Assembly: GCF_020991365.1 (NCBI RefSeq)
Contig: NZ_JAJLRA010000006.1
Coordinates: forward strand, 1-64,000
DNA length: 64,000 bases
Source: Streptacidiphilus sp. ASG 303
GTDB taxonomy: Bacteria > Actinomycetota > Actinomycetes > Streptomycetales > Streptomycetaceae
Direction of reading: 5' to 3'
Part shown: positions 25,237 through 33,352 of the stretch, piece by piece
Numbering within the stretch: the first letter of the stretch is position 1
Layout: each line of letters opens with the position of its first letter
The notes under the pieces: model-generated
Databases searched by the model: none
What the model saw: the letters and a program-made list of their open reading frames with translations, nothing else
Told to the model about the DNA's origin: nothing
Position numbers and translations under genes: made by a program

Positions 25237-26682
25237 ATGACGAAAACCCCGGACAGCGCCGTCCGCGCCCACATCGACCAGCACCGCGCCGCCTTCCTCG
25301 ACGACCTCGCCGCCTGGCTGCGCATCCCCTCGGTCTCCGCCGACCCCGCCCGGGCCGGCGAGGTGCGCCGGTCCGCCGAGTGGCTGGCGGAGCGGCTGCG
25401 CGCGACCGGCTTCCCGGTCGCGGAGGTCTGGGAGACCGGCGCCGGGGCCGAGGAGCCGGGCGCCGCGGGCGGGGGCCTGCCGGCGGTGTACGCGGAGTGG
25501 CCCTCCGGGGACCCGGACGCCCCGACCGTGCTGGTCTACGGCCACCACGACGTCCAGCCCGCCGCCCGCGAGGACGGCTGGGCCACCGACCCGTTCGAGC
25601 CGGTCGTCGCCGACGGCCGGATGTACGCCCGCGGCGCCGCCGACGACAAGGGCCAGGTCTTCTTCCACACCCTGGGCGTGCGCGCCCACCTGGCCGCGAC
25701 CGGCCGCACCGCCCCCGCGGTCAACCTCAAGCTGCTGATCGAGGGCGAGGAGGAGTCCGGCTCCCCGAACTTCGCCGACCTGGTGCGCTGCCGCGCCGAC
25801 CGGCTGGCCTGCGACGCGGTGATCGTCTCCGACACCGGGATGTGGGCCGAGGACACCCCCACCGTCTGCACCGGCATGCGCGGCCTCGCGGACTGCCAGG
25901 TCGACCTGTACGGGCCGGACCAGGACATCCACTCCGGGTCCTTCGGCGGCGCCGTGCCCAACCCGGCCACCGAGGCCGCCCGGCTGGCCGCCGCCCTGCA
26001 CGACGCCGACCGGCGGGTGGCCGTCCCCGGCTTCTACGACGGCGTGGTGGAGCTGACCGACCGGGAGCGCGAGCTCTTCGCCGAGCTGCCCTTCGACGAG
26101 GAGCGGTGGCTGGGCACGGCCCGCTCCCACGGCGTGCTCGGCGAGGCCGGGTACACCACCCTGGAGCGCATCTGGGCCCGGCCGACGGCCGAGGTCAACG
26201 GCATCTGGGGCGGGTACACCGGCCCCGGCGGCAAGACCATCGTCCCGTCCTCCGCGCACCTCAAGCTCTCCTTCCGGCTGGTGGCCGGGCAGGAGGTGGA
26301 GAAGGTCCGCGAGGCGGTCCGCGCCTGGGCCGCCGCGCAGCTGCCCGACGGCATCCGGCACGAGATCACCTTCCCCGGCGCGACCCGCCCCTGCCTCACC
26401 CCGCTGGACCACCCCGCCCTGCAGTCCGTGGTGCGGTCGATGGGCCGGTCCTTCGGCAAGGAGGTCAGGTTCACCCGCGAGGGCGGCTCCGGACCCGCCG
26501 CCGACCTGCAGGACGTCCTCGGCGCCCCCGTCCTCTTCCTCGGCATCTCGGTGCCGTCCGACGGCTGGCACTCGGTGAACGAGAAGGTCGAGCTGGACCT
26601 GCTCCTCAAGGGCGTGGAGACCTCCGCCTACCTCTGGGGCGACCTGGCCGAGACCTGGACCCCGGGGGAGGACGCCCGATGA
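25237..26682 (+). CDS. M20-family dipeptidase
   Basis: 481 residues. Zinc-ligand and catalytic motifs of M20 peptidases are present: VLVYGHHDVQPA near 105, GAADDKGQVFFH, IEGEEESGSPNF with the catalytic Glu pair, VSDTGMWAEDTP and terminal GWHSVNEKVEL. A lid/dimerisation domain lies between. It hydrolyses dipeptides or similar amides in the cytoplasm. The ATG was chosen because the -10 at 25224 predicts a leaderless start. The stop overlaps the nudC ATG, so the two are cotranslated. Confidence 0.9.
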   Translation: MTKTPDSAVRAHIDQHRAAFLDDLAAWLRIPSVSADPARAGEVRRSAEWLAERLRATGFPVAEVWETGAGAEEPGAAGGGLPAVYAEWPSGDPDAPTVLVYGHHDVQPAAREDGWATDPFEPVVADGRMYARGAADDKGQVFFHTLGVRAHLAATGRTAPAVNLKLLIEGEEESGSPNFADLVRCRADRLACDAVIVSDTGMWAEDTPTVCTGMRGLADCQVDLYGPDQDIHSGSFGGAVPNPATEAARLAAALHDADRRVAVPGFYDGVVELTDRERELFAELPFDEERWLGTARSHGVLGEAGYTTLERIWARPTAEVNGIWGGYTGPGGKTIVPSSAHLKLSFRLVAGQEVEKVREAVRAWAAAQLPDGIRHEITFPGATRPCLTPLDHPALQSVVRSMGRSFGKEVRFTREGGSGPAADLQDVLGAPVLFLGISVPSDGWHSVNEKVELDLLLKGVETSAYLWGDLAETWTPGEDAR

Positions 26683-27638
26683 GCACCGCGGCGCCCGGCC
26701 CCGGGGAGCAGGCGGTACCGGCCCCCCTCGCGCTCGCCCTCTCCCGGGCCGGCGTGGACCGGGCCGCGCACCGCCGCTTCGACGAGCCCTGGCTCGCCGC
26801 CGCCTGGAGCCACCCCAGCACCCGGGTGCTGCCGATCTCGGGCGGCGAGGCGTTCGTCGTCGACACCGAGCGCGGCACCGAACTGGTCCTGGTCCCCTCC
26901 TTCGAGGCGCCGGACGAGGGCGACCGCTACTTCCTCGGCACCGACGAGGACGGGGTCTCGTACTTCTCCCTGGCGGGCGAGTCGCTGCCCGGCCGGCTGG
27001 ACGGCGACGCCCGGCCGGCGGGCCTGCGCGAGGTGGGCGGCCTGCTCTCCGACCGCGACGCGGGGCTGCTGGTCCACGCGGTGGCGCTGGAGAACTGGCA
27101 CCGGCTGCACTCCTTCTGCTCGCGGTGCGGGCACCCGACCCGCAAGGCGGGCGCGGGGCACGTCCGCCGCTGCACCTCCTGCGCGGCCGAGCACTACCCG
27201 CGCACCGACCCCGCGGTGATCATGCTGGTCACCGACGACCAGGACCGCTGCCTGCTGGGGCGCCAGACGCTCTGGCCCGAGGGGCGCTGGTCGACGCTGG
27301 CCGGCTTCGTCGAGCCGGGGGAGTCGCTGGAGCAGGCCGTGGTGCGGGAGGTCGCCGAGGAGGCGGGCGTGCGGGTGGCGGAGGTCGAGTACGTCGCCAG
27401 CCAGCCGTGGCCGTTCCCGTCCAGCCTGATGCTCGGCTTCACCGCCCGGGCGCACCCCGACGGCACCGCGATCACCGTGGACGGCGAGGAGCTCTCCGAG
27501 GCCCGGTGGGTCAGCCGGGAGGAGCTGCGGGCGGGGTGGGAGTCCGGCGAGATGCTGCCGCCGTCCGGTATCTCGATCGCACGGCACCTGATCGAGCGCT
27601 GGTACGGCGAGCCGATCCCGGCGGCGGCGCGCTGGTAG
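26679..27638 (+). CDS. nudC: NAD+ diphosphatase NudC
   Basis: 319 residues. A zinc ribbon (CSRCG...CTSC, about 148-170) precedes the Nudix box GFVEPGESLEQAVVREVAEE, and SQPWPFPSSLMLGF follows, which is the motif that separates NADH/NAD+ pyrophosphatases from other Nudix enzymes. NudC splits NAD(H) to NMN and AMP and removes NAD caps from RNA. It overlaps the M20 gene by four bases. The stop region is duplicated: a 14-base unit containing the last codons and TAG occurs twice in tandem (27629-27656). Confidence 0.93.
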   Translation: MSTAAPGPGEQAVPAPLALALSRAGVDRAAHRRFDEPWLAAAWSHPSTRVLPISGGEAFVVDTERGTELVLVPSFEAPDEGDRYFLGTDEDGVSYFSLAGESLPGRLDGDARPAGLREVGGLLSDRDAGLLVHAVALENWHRLHSFCSRCGHPTRKAGAGHVRRCTSCAAEHYPRTDPAVIMLVTDDQDRCLLGRQTLWPEGRWSTLAGFVEPGESLEQAVVREVAEEAGVRVAEVEYVASQPWPFPSSLMLGFTARAHPDGTAITVDGEELSEARWVSREELRAGWESGEMLPPSGISIARHLIERWYGEPIPAAARW

Positions 27639-27656
27639 CGGTGCGCTGGTAGCGGT
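27629..27656 (+). repeat. 14-bp tandem duplication across the nudC stop codon
   Basis: Two exact adjacent copies of GCGCTGGTAGCGGT. The first holds the nudC stop; the second repeats it downstream and has no coding effect. Confidence 0.9.
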
Positions 27657-27838
27657 GCTCCGGGCACCGGCGGACCGGCGCGCGGCGCCCGGGACGCCGG
27701 TGTCCCGGGCACCGGGGCCGGCGGCCGTCCCGCGCCGGCCCGTCCCGCACTGGCCCGTCCCGCACTCGGCACGCTCCACGCCCCGCGTGCACCCCGGGCG
27801 CCGGTTCCGCGCCCCCGGCGCCGGGCGCACGCCCCCAG

Positions 27839-27870
27839 CGCCGGGTGCACCCGATCGGGTGCACCCGGCG
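27839..27870. terminator. 32-bp perfect palindrome between convergent genes
   Basis: Arms CGCCGGGTGCACCC and its complement flank a central GATC, so all 32 bases are symmetric. It lies between nudC and the convergent ATPase gene. It may be a bidirectional terminator, although it lacks a T-run and has essentially no loop. The rest of 27657-27922 is GC-rich with no gene I can support. Confidence 0.5.
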
Positions 27871-27922
27871 TCCTGCGGGGCGGCCCGGTCCGGCCGCGTC
27901 CGCTCCCGCGGGCCCCGGACGG

Positions 27923-28357
27923 CTACGGCCGCCGGTGCCGTCCGGCCGGTCCGGGGCGCGGCTCGGCGGCGCGGTCGCCGCCGAGCCAGCAGGTGACGGT
28001 CTTGCCCGTCAGCCGGGAGGTCACCTGCCAGCCGTCGCAGAGGGTCTCCACGATCTGCAGGCCCCGGCCGCCCGGCTCGTCGGCACGGGCGTCCCTGGGC
28101 GCGGGCAGCGCCGGGCCGCCGTCCGACACCGAGATCTGCAGCGCCTCCGCGGTGAGGACCAGGGCCAGCGACACCGGGCCGCAGCCGTAGCGCACGGCGT
28201 TGGTGACCAGCTCGGAGACCACCATCTCGGCGCTGTCGGACAGCTGCTGCGCGCCCCAGGCGGCCAGGGCGGTCCTGGTCAGCAGCCTGCTGCGGGCGAC
28301 GTTCCGTGGGTGGGGCGGGAAAGTGGCCGTCGTGGCCCATGCACCCCGATCGTTCAT
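27923..28357 (-). CDS. anti-sigma-factor-type ATP-binding protein (RsbW/HATPase family)
   Basis: 144 residues from the ATG at 28357, which has GGAG five bases upstream; an earlier in-frame ATG at 28438 lacks one. The GHKL ATP-binding fold shows EMVVSELVTNAVRYG (N-box), LQISVSDGGPALP (G1) and EPGGRGLQIVETLCDGW (G2). In Streptomyces such small stand-alone ATPases act as anti-sigma kinases or switch proteins, usually opposed by an STAS antagonist and a SpoIIE-type phosphatase. No antagonist gene is adjacent. It is divergent from a GntR gene across an AT-rich gap. Confidence 0.85.
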   Translation of the reverse strand: MNDRGAWATTATFPPHPRNVARSRLLTRTALAAWGAQQLSDSAEMVVSELVTNAVRYGCGPVSLALVLTAEALQISVSDGGPALPAPRDARADEPGGRGLQIVETLCDGWQVTSRLTGKTVTCWLGGDRAAEPRPGPAGRHRRP

Positions 28358-28527
28358 GGCTGCTCCAAGGCAGGCCCGTTGCCTTCCGGCTCCGTGCGCG
28401 TTGATGTGTACGGGCATGAATTCCGCCCCCGATGGCAAGTCATTGGAATCAATCTAATGGTTCCAGTCTTGACTTATGTTGGCTGATTTCCTGGAATGGG
28501 TGCAACCGGAATCGCTACATTCATCGG
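28358..28527. promoter_or_regulatory. AT-rich divergent promoter region
   Basis: The part from about 28400 to 28527 is much richer in A/T than the rest of the window. It contains a TGGAA...TTCCA inverted repeat (about 28444-28465) and a possible promoter for the GntR gene: TTGACT (28469-28474) and TGGAAT (28492-28497), 17 bases apart. The GntR protein may bind here; that is inference. Confidence 0.45.
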
Positions 28528-29346
28528 GTGAACATCTCCCGAGGCCCAGGACAAGCGCCCAAATACCAGCGCCTCGCCGCGGACCTGCGCCGCCGGATCG
28601 CCGCCGGCGAGTGGCAGGGCGGGGCGGCGCTGCCCGTCGAGGCCGATCTCGAGACGCAGTACGGAGTCGCCCGCAACACCGTCCGGCTGGCCGTGGACGT
28701 GCTGGTCAACGAGGGTCTGCTCATCCGCGTGCAGGGCAAGGGCACATTCCTGAAGGACCACTCGGTCCTGGACCACCACGCATACCGCTCCCCGTCCGAA
28801 CCGCAGCCCCGTGACATCCTGGCGGCGCCCTCCGAGGTGTACACGGAAGAGGCGCGGGCCGCGGGCCGCATGTTGACGGCGGACTTCGAGATGCTGATCG
28901 TACGGGCCCGCACCGACATCGCCGACCGGCTCGGGCTGCGGCCCGGCGAGGCCGTCGTCCTCCGCCGCGTGCTCCGCTTCATGGACAGCGAGCCGTGGTC
29001 CATCGAGGAGAGCCACTTCCCGGCCGGGCTCGCCGCGGGCACCCCGCTGATGGACCCCGACCCGGTCGACGGCGGGGACGAGAAGGTGCTCGCCGGCATC
29101 GGCCGCACCGAGATCGGCGCCGTGGACCACGTCACCGCCCGGATGCCGGGGCCGGAGGAGTCGCAGTGGTTCCAGGCCGGGCCGGGCGTGCCGCTCATGG
29201 TGCAGACCCGGGCGACCTACGACGTGCGCGGACCGGTGCGGGTGATCGAGACCCGCTACTCGGCCGACCGCAGCCGGCTGCGGTACGGCCTCGGCGACCT
29301 CGCCGCCCGGGACGCCCGTCCGGTCCGGGCCTCCGCGCAGCGCTGA
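28528..29346 (+). CDS. GntR/UTRA (HutC-type) transcriptional regulator
   Basis: 272 residues. The N-terminal winged helix reads YQRLAADLRRRIAAGEWQGG, LPVEADLETQYGVARNTVRL and GLLIRVQGKGTFL. The rest has a UTRA-type effector fold: RADIADRLGLRPGEAVVLRR-like segments, the SIEESHFPAGL motif, and PLMVQTRATYDVRGPVRVIE. UTRA regulators bind small sugars, amines or acids. The GTG at 28528 begins NISRGPGQAPKYQ, the usual start before this domain. No metabolic operon is adjacent, so targets are unclear. Confidence 0.88.
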   Translation: MNISRGPGQAPKYQRLAADLRRRIAAGEWQGGAALPVEADLETQYGVARNTVRLAVDVLVNEGLLIRVQGKGTFLKDHSVLDHHAYRSPSEPQPRDILAAPSEVYTEEARAAGRMLTADFEMLIVRARTDIADRLGLRPGEAVVLRRVLRFMDSEPWSIEESHFPAGLAAGTPLMDPDPVDGGDEKVLAGIGRTEIGAVDHVTARMPGPEESQWFQAGPGVPLMVQTRATYDVRGPVRVIETRYSADRSRLRYGLGDLAARDARPVRASAQR

Positions 29347-29436
29347 GGGCCGCCCGCCGCGGGGGTGCGCCCGTCGGCCGGTCCGGTCCGGTCCGGGTGC
29401 GCCCGTGGGCGTGCGGGCGTGTGCGGCCGTGCGAAA

Positions 29437-29477
29437 GCCGCCGGCCCGCGACCGGTGGACGGTCGCGGGCCGGCGGC
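29437..29477. terminator. 17-bp stem terminator between gntR and mycoredoxin genes
   Basis: GCCGCCGGCCCGCGACC and its perfect complement flank the loop GGTGGAC. It lies between two convergent genes and can serve both strands. Confidence 0.8.
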
Positions 29478-29491
29478 CCGGGCGTGCGGGG

Positions 29492-29728
29492 TCAGACGCC
29501 CAGCTTGGCCTTCACCTGGGCCAGCGAGGGGTTGGTCAGCGCGGTGCCGTCCGCGAAGAGCACGGTCGGCACGGTCTGGTTGCCGTTGTTGACGGACTCC
29601 ACGAACTGGGCCGACGCCGGGTCCTGCTCGATGTTGACCTCGGTGTACGCGATGCCCTCGCGGTCCATCTGGCCCTTGAGTCGGCGGCAGTAGCCGCACC
29701 AGGTGGTGCTGTACATGGTGACGGACAT
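29492..29728 (-). CDS. mrx1: mycoredoxin-1-like glutaredoxin
   Basis: 78 residues, a complete small thioredoxin fold: TMYSTTWCGYCRRLKGQ with the CGYC active site at 11-14, the cis-Pro segment QTVPTVLF and the C-terminal helix ending KAKLGV. In actinobacteria mycoredoxin uses mycothiol to reduce protein-mycothiol mixed disulfides. GGAG lies nine bases before the ATG. A SigR-type promoter is positioned about 65 bases upstream, which links it to the thiol stress response governed by SigR/RsrA at the right end of the window. Confidence 0.9.
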   Translation of the reverse strand: MSVTMYSTTWCGYCRRLKGQMDREGIAYTEVNIEQDPASAQFVESVNNGNQTVPTVLFADGTALTNPSLAQVKAKLGV

Positions 29729-29793
29729 CGCGGTGGACTCCTTCGCTCGTGGGGTGTGCGCGGCGCACTCGGGAGCGCGCTGCCGGCGGGTGC

Positions 29794-29820
29794 AACGACC
29801 CGCCCGCCCGGAACATTCCG
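29794..29820 (-). promoter_or_regulatory. SigR-type promoter of the mycoredoxin gene
   Basis: Read on the minus strand: CGGAAT, exactly 18 bases, then GTT. This fits the SigR consensus GGAAT-N18-GTT. The predicted leader to the mycoredoxin ATG is about 60 bases. Confidence 0.8.
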
Positions 29821-29947
29821 CCCGCCCCGCGGGCGCCCCCCTCCGGTCGCCCCCGCACCCGCCGCCCGCCGCCCGCCGCACGGGTTCCGGTCGTACGAAC
29901 ACACCGCGCCTGTGGACAACCCGGAGCGGGCTGTCCGCCGGACTTGA

Positions 29948-29953
29948 GAGGAT
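29948..29953 (+). promoter_or_regulatory. -10-like element before uvrD2
   Basis: GAGGAT lies six bases before the ATG at 29960, so the message is probably leaderless. The upstream CTGTCCGCCGG only partly resembles the RecA-independent DNA-damage promoter motif of actinobacteria. Confidence 0.35.
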
Positions 29954-29959
29954 GGGGCC

Positions 29960-32242
29960 ATGCAGGCACAGCTCCCGGTCCCGGACGACTCCCGCGCACC
30001 GCACGGCGCCGCCCCCGGCGCCCCGGCCGACGCCGACGCGGTCCTCGCCGGCCTCGACCCCGAGCAGCGCGCGGTCGCCACGGCGCTGCACGGGCCCGTC
30101 TGCGTGCTCGCGGGCGCGGGCACCGGCAAGACCCGCGCCATCACCCACCGCATCGCCTACGGCGTGCGCAGCGGCGTCTACCGGCCGCAGCAGGTGCTCG
30201 CCGTCACCTTCACCGCCCGCGCCGCCGGCGAGATGCGCGGCCGCCTGCGCCAGCTGGGCGCCGACGGCGTGCAGGCCCGCACCTTCCACTCCGCGGCGCT
30301 GCGCCAGCTCCAGTACTTCTGGCCGCGCGCCGTGGGCGGCGAGGTGCCCCGGCTCATGGAGCGCAAGGTCCAGCTCGTCGCCGAGGCCGCCGGCCGCTGC
30401 GGGCTGCGGGTGCAGCGCACCGAGCTGCGCGACCTCACCGGCGAGATCGAGTGGTGCAAGGTCACCCAGATCGTCCCGGAGGACTACGCGGCCGCCGTCG
30501 CCAAGGCGGGCCGCGACGCGCCCCGCGACCCGGCCGAGGTCTCCCGGGTGTACGGCCTCTACGAGCAGCTCAAGCGCGACCGCGGCGTCATCGACTTCGA
30601 GGACGTGCTGCTGCTCACCGCCGCCGTCCTGGAGGACCGGCCGGAGATCGCCGAGCAGGTCAGGGCCCAGTACCAGCACTTCACCGTGGACGAGTACCAG
30701 GACGTCTCCCCGCTCCAGCAGCGGCTGCTCGACCAGTGGGTCGGCCCCGGCTCCAGCCTCTGCGTGGTCGGCGACGCCAGCCAGACCATCTACTCCTTCA
30801 CCGGCGCCACCCCCGACTACCTCCTGGGCTTCCGCACCCGGCACCCGGACGCCACCGTGGTGAAGCTGGTGCGCGACTACCGGTCCACCCCCCAGGTCGT
30901 CCACCTCGCCAACGGCCTCCTCGCCCAGGCCCGCGGCGAGGCGGCCCGCCACCGGCTGGAGCTCGTGTCCCAGCGCGACGCCGGGCCCGAGCCGGTCTAC
31001 GCCGAGTACGCCGACGAGCCCGCGGAGGCCGAGGGCACCGCGCACCGCATCCGGGAGCTGCTGGCGCGCGGCGTGCGGGCCAGCGAGATCGCGGTGCTCT
31101 TCCGCACCAACGGCCAGTCGGAGGTCTACGAGCAGGCGCTGGCCGACCTCGGCCTGCCCTACCAGCTCAAGGGGGCCGAGCGGTTCTTCGAGCGGCCCGA
31201 GATCCGCGAGGCGGGCATGCTGCTGCGCGGCGCCGCCCGGGCCGGTGCCGACACCCTCGCGGTGGACGGGCCGGACCTCGCCGCCCAGGTGCGCGCGGTC
31301 CTGGCCACCCGCGGGTTCACCCCCGAGCCGCCGGGCGGCTCGGGCGCGGTCCGCGAGCGCTGGGAGTCGCTGGCCGCCCTGGTGCGGCTGGCGGAGGAGT
31401 TCGAGGCGGCGCAGCGCGGCGCGGGGCTGCCCGCGGACCTGGGCGCGTACGTCGCGGAGCTCGACGCCCGGGCCAACGCCCAGCACGCGCCCGCCGTGGA
31501 GGGCGTCACCCTCGCCTCGCTGCACGCCGCCAAGGGCCTGGAGTGGGACGCCGTCTTCCTCGTCGGCCTCACCGAGGGCATGATGCCGATCACCTACGCC
31601 AAGACCGACGAGCAGATCGAGGAGGAGCGGCGGCTCCTCTACGTCGGCGTCACCCGGGCCCGCGAACACCTCTCCCTCTCCTGGGCCCTCGCCCGCTCCC
31701 CGGGCGGCCGGGCCGGCCGCATCCCCACCCGCTTCCTGGACGGCCTGCGGCCCGGGTCCGGTTCCCGCGCCGGCGGGCGCGGCGGCCGGGGCGGCCCGGG
31801 GGGCGCGGAGGCCGGCGAGCGCGCCGCGCGCCGCAACCGCGGGCCGGTGAAGTGCCGGGTCTGCGGCCGGACGCTGACCGAGGCGGTGGAGCGCAAGCTG
31901 CGCCGCTGCGAGGACTGCCCCTCCTCGATGGACGAGGCGCTCTTCGAGCGGCTGCGGGAGTGGCGCAGCGTGCAGGCCCGCAGCCAGGGGGTCCCCGCCT
32001 ACGTGGTCTTCACCGACGCCACCCTGACGGCCATCGCGGAGGACCCCCCGGGCAGCGAGCGCGCGCTCGCCGGGATCCCGGGGGTGGGCCCCTCCAAGCT
32101 GGAGAAGTACGGCGCCGACGTGCTGGCGCTCTGCGCGGGGGAGGAGCCGGGCGGCGCCCCGGACGGACGGCTGCCGGACGACCCCCCGGAGGCCCCGGGG
32201 GACGGCGCCGGCGACCTTCCCGAGGACTCGCCCGAAAAATAG
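29960..32242 (+). CDS. uvrD2: ATP-dependent DNA helicase UvrD2
   Basis: 760 residues. SF1 motifs in order: AGAGTGKTRAITHRIAYG, TFTARAAGEMRGRL, FTVDEYQDVSPLQQRLLDQW, GDASQTIYSFTGA, LHAAKGLEWDAVFLVGL and LLYVGVTRAREHL. The end carries a four-Cys zinc motif (CRVCGRT...RRCEDC, about 632-652) and an HRDC domain (about 660-730) with LAGIPGVGPSKLEKYG. This helicase-tetracysteine-HRDC order defines actinobacterial UvrD2, a 3'-5' repair helicase. A divergent mycoredoxin gene lies upstream and the wblC leader follows at once. Confidence 0.93.
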   Translation: MQAQLPVPDDSRAPHGAAPGAPADADAVLAGLDPEQRAVATALHGPVCVLAGAGTGKTRAITHRIAYGVRSGVYRPQQVLAVTFTARAAGEMRGRLRQLGADGVQARTFHSAALRQLQYFWPRAVGGEVPRLMERKVQLVAEAAGRCGLRVQRTELRDLTGEIEWCKVTQIVPEDYAAAVAKAGRDAPRDPAEVSRVYGLYEQLKRDRGVIDFEDVLLLTAAVLEDRPEIAEQVRAQYQHFTVDEYQDVSPLQQRLLDQWVGPGSSLCVVGDASQTIYSFTGATPDYLLGFRTRHPDATVVKLVRDYRSTPQVVHLANGLLAQARGEAARHRLELVSQRDAGPEPVYAEYADEPAEAEGTAHRIRELLARGVRASEIAVLFRTNGQSEVYEQALADLGLPYQLKGAERFFERPEIREAGMLLRGAARAGADTLAVDGPDLAAQVRAVLATRGFTPEPPGGSGAVRERWESLAALVRLAEEFEAAQRGAGLPADLGAYVAELDARANAQHAPAVEGVTLASLHAAKGLEWDAVFLVGLTEGMMPITYAKTDEQIEEERRLLYVGVTRAREHLSLSWALARSPGGRAGRIPTRFLDGLRPGSGSRAGGRGGRGGPGGAEAGERAARRNRGPVKCRVCGRTLTEAVERKLRRCEDCPSSMDEALFERLREWRSVQARSQGVPAYVVFTDATLTAIAEDPPGSERALAGIPGVGPSKLEKYGADVLALCAGEEPGGAPDGRLPDDPPEAPGDGAGDLPEDSPEK

Positions 32243-32273
32243 TTTGCGCGTCCCGACCCGGGCGCAATAGCCT
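32235..32273 (+). promoter_or_regulatory. WblC-type promoter of the wblC leader
   Basis: An A-rich block GAAAAATAG lies directly upstream of a -35-like TTGCGC (32244-32249), followed after 18 bases by TAGCCT (32268-32273). WhiB7/WblC target promoters have an AT-rich block just upstream of -35, contacted by the protein's AT-hook, so this fits autoregulation. It overlaps the last codons of uvrD2. Confidence 0.6.
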
Positions 32274-32305
32274 GCCGAGGCAGCCGGGGGGCGTAGCCGC
32301 ACACC

Positions 32306-32404
32306 ATGCGGAACCCGCCTCTCACGCCTGCACACGCACAACGCGCACCACACGCACGACCGACCATGCCAGCCAGTCGGGAGCCGGGGGACCGGAGCCC
32401 GTGA
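32306..32404 (+). CDS. short upstream ORF in the wblC leader
   Basis: 32 codons, ATG to TGA, about 25 bases after the predicted transcript start, with a GGGGGG tract upstream. The peptide is rich in Pro, Ala, His and Arg (MRNPPLTPAHAQRAPHARPT and on). WhiB7/WblC genes are known to have uORFs whose translation controls read-through of a leader terminator. The sequence fits that role but does not show translation. The next ORF begins 24 bases later. Confidence 0.45.
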   Translation: MRNPPLTPAHAQRAPHARPTMPASREPGDRSP

Positions 32405-32427
32405 GACGCCGAGAGGAGGCGGAGACC

Positions 32428-32850
32428 GTGGAGACCACGAAGACGATCACGACGATCAAACTGACGGGCGAGACCGTCCTCGCCGCCAAGGGCGTCTCCG
32501 CCGCCGCGCGTCTGCGCGGCTGCGTCGTCCTGGCTGCAGGCGTTCCCGCTCTCGGCGGGACCGGACTGTCCGGCACCGGCATGTACGGCACCGGTCTGTC
32601 CGGTGCGGGCATGCCTGCCGCCACCGGTCTCACCCGTGGCTGGACCCCCGTCGTCGTGGAGCGCAGCGAGCGACCGGTCCAGGCACCGAAGGCAGTGGCA
32701 GCGGCCGACCTGTACGGCCACGTCCACACCCTCGGTGCCGACAACCAGCAGGACTACCGGATCCACCAGGCAGCGGCCGATTTTGCGGCCGATGCCGCCC
32801 GTTCGGCGAAGGCCTTCCGCGGCCGAGCACCCTGGAGAGAGCGAACCTGA
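32428..32850 (+). CDS. hypothetical protein in the wblC leader region
   Basis: 140 residues from a GTG with GAGGAGG about eight bases upstream. Third-position GC is high, so it is probably translated. Features: TTKTITTIKLTGETVLAAKG, a Gly/Thr-rich middle with repeated GTGLSG/GTGMYG, and a charged C-terminus. I recognise no family. Its 3' end lies in the wblC leader: it stops 24 bases before the terminator hairpin, and bases 32816-32824, inside its last codons, could pair with that hairpin's 5' arm. It may serve as a leader cistron as well as encoding a protein. Confidence 0.6.
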   Translation: METTKTITTIKLTGETVLAAKGVSAAARLRGCVVLAAGVPALGGTGLSGTGMYGTGLSGAGMPAATGLTRGWTPVVVERSERPVQAPKAVAAADLYGHVHTLGADNQQDYRIHQAAADFAADAARSAKAFRGRAPWRERT

Positions 32851-32917
32851 TCCAGCATCAGGTCGGCGCCTCCAGGGCCGCGGAACCCGTCACCGGGATC
32901 CGCGGCCCTTCTGTTTG
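32816..32917 (+). promoter_or_regulatory. transcription attenuator before wblC: terminator and candidate antiterminator
   Basis: The terminator stem is AGGGCCGCGGA (32874-32884) with its complement (32899-32909), plus an inner CCCG/CGGG pair and loop TCAC, followed by TTCTGTTT. The segment TCCGCGGCC at 32816-32824 repeats the 3' arm exactly and could pair with 32876-32884 instead, preventing the terminator. Slowed translation of the upstream ORF could favour this alternative. Antitermination of wblC leaders is published for Streptomyces and Mycobacterium; these pairings are my reading. Confidence 0.7.
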
Positions 32918-32983
32918 TCCGGTACCACCGCCCCACCGGCCCACAAGGCCGGCACGACAACACCAGACGAGGAAGACGCACAC

Positions 32984-33352
32984 GTGTCCACGGTCACCAC
33001 ACCGCACCCCCCGTCCGTACCGACGACAGAGCCGATCACCCCGGCCGACAAGGCCGGCCCCCCGGAGGTTTCCCTGATGCAGATCACCGCCCTCGCCGAG
33101 GCCGACGCCCTCGGTGAGACGATCCCCTGCCGCTCCTACGACCCCGAGGTCTTCTTCGCCGAGACCCCGGCGGACGTGGAGTACGCGAAGACCCTCTGCG
33201 CCACCTGCCCGGTGAAGGCGGCCTGCCTCCAGGGCGCGCTGGAGCGCCGTGAGCCCTGGGGCGTCTGGGGCGGGGAGCTCTTCGTCCAGGGTGTGGTCGT
33301 GGCCCGCAAGCGGCCGCGGGGCCGTCCGCGCAAGACCGAGGTCGCCGCGTGA
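32984..33352 (+). CDS. wblC: WblC/WhiB7 transcriptional regulator of antibiotic resistance
   Basis: 122 residues. The WhiB fold shows four iron-sulfur Cys (IPCRSYD, LCATCPVKAACLQG), the GVWGGEL turn and a C-terminal AT-hook RGRPRKT, which marks WhiB7/WblC among Wbl proteins. It binds SigA and activates intrinsic resistance genes when ribosomes are inhibited. GGAAG lies before the GTG. No separate promoter is visible in the 66 bases between the leader terminator and the start, so expression likely depends on read-through. The stop overlaps the next gene. Confidence 0.93.
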   Translation: MSTVTTPHPPSVPTTEPITPADKAGPPEVSLMQITALAEADALGETIPCRSYDPEVFFAETPADVEYAKTLCATCPVKAACLQGALERREPWGVWGGELFVQGVVVARKRPRGRPRKTEVAA

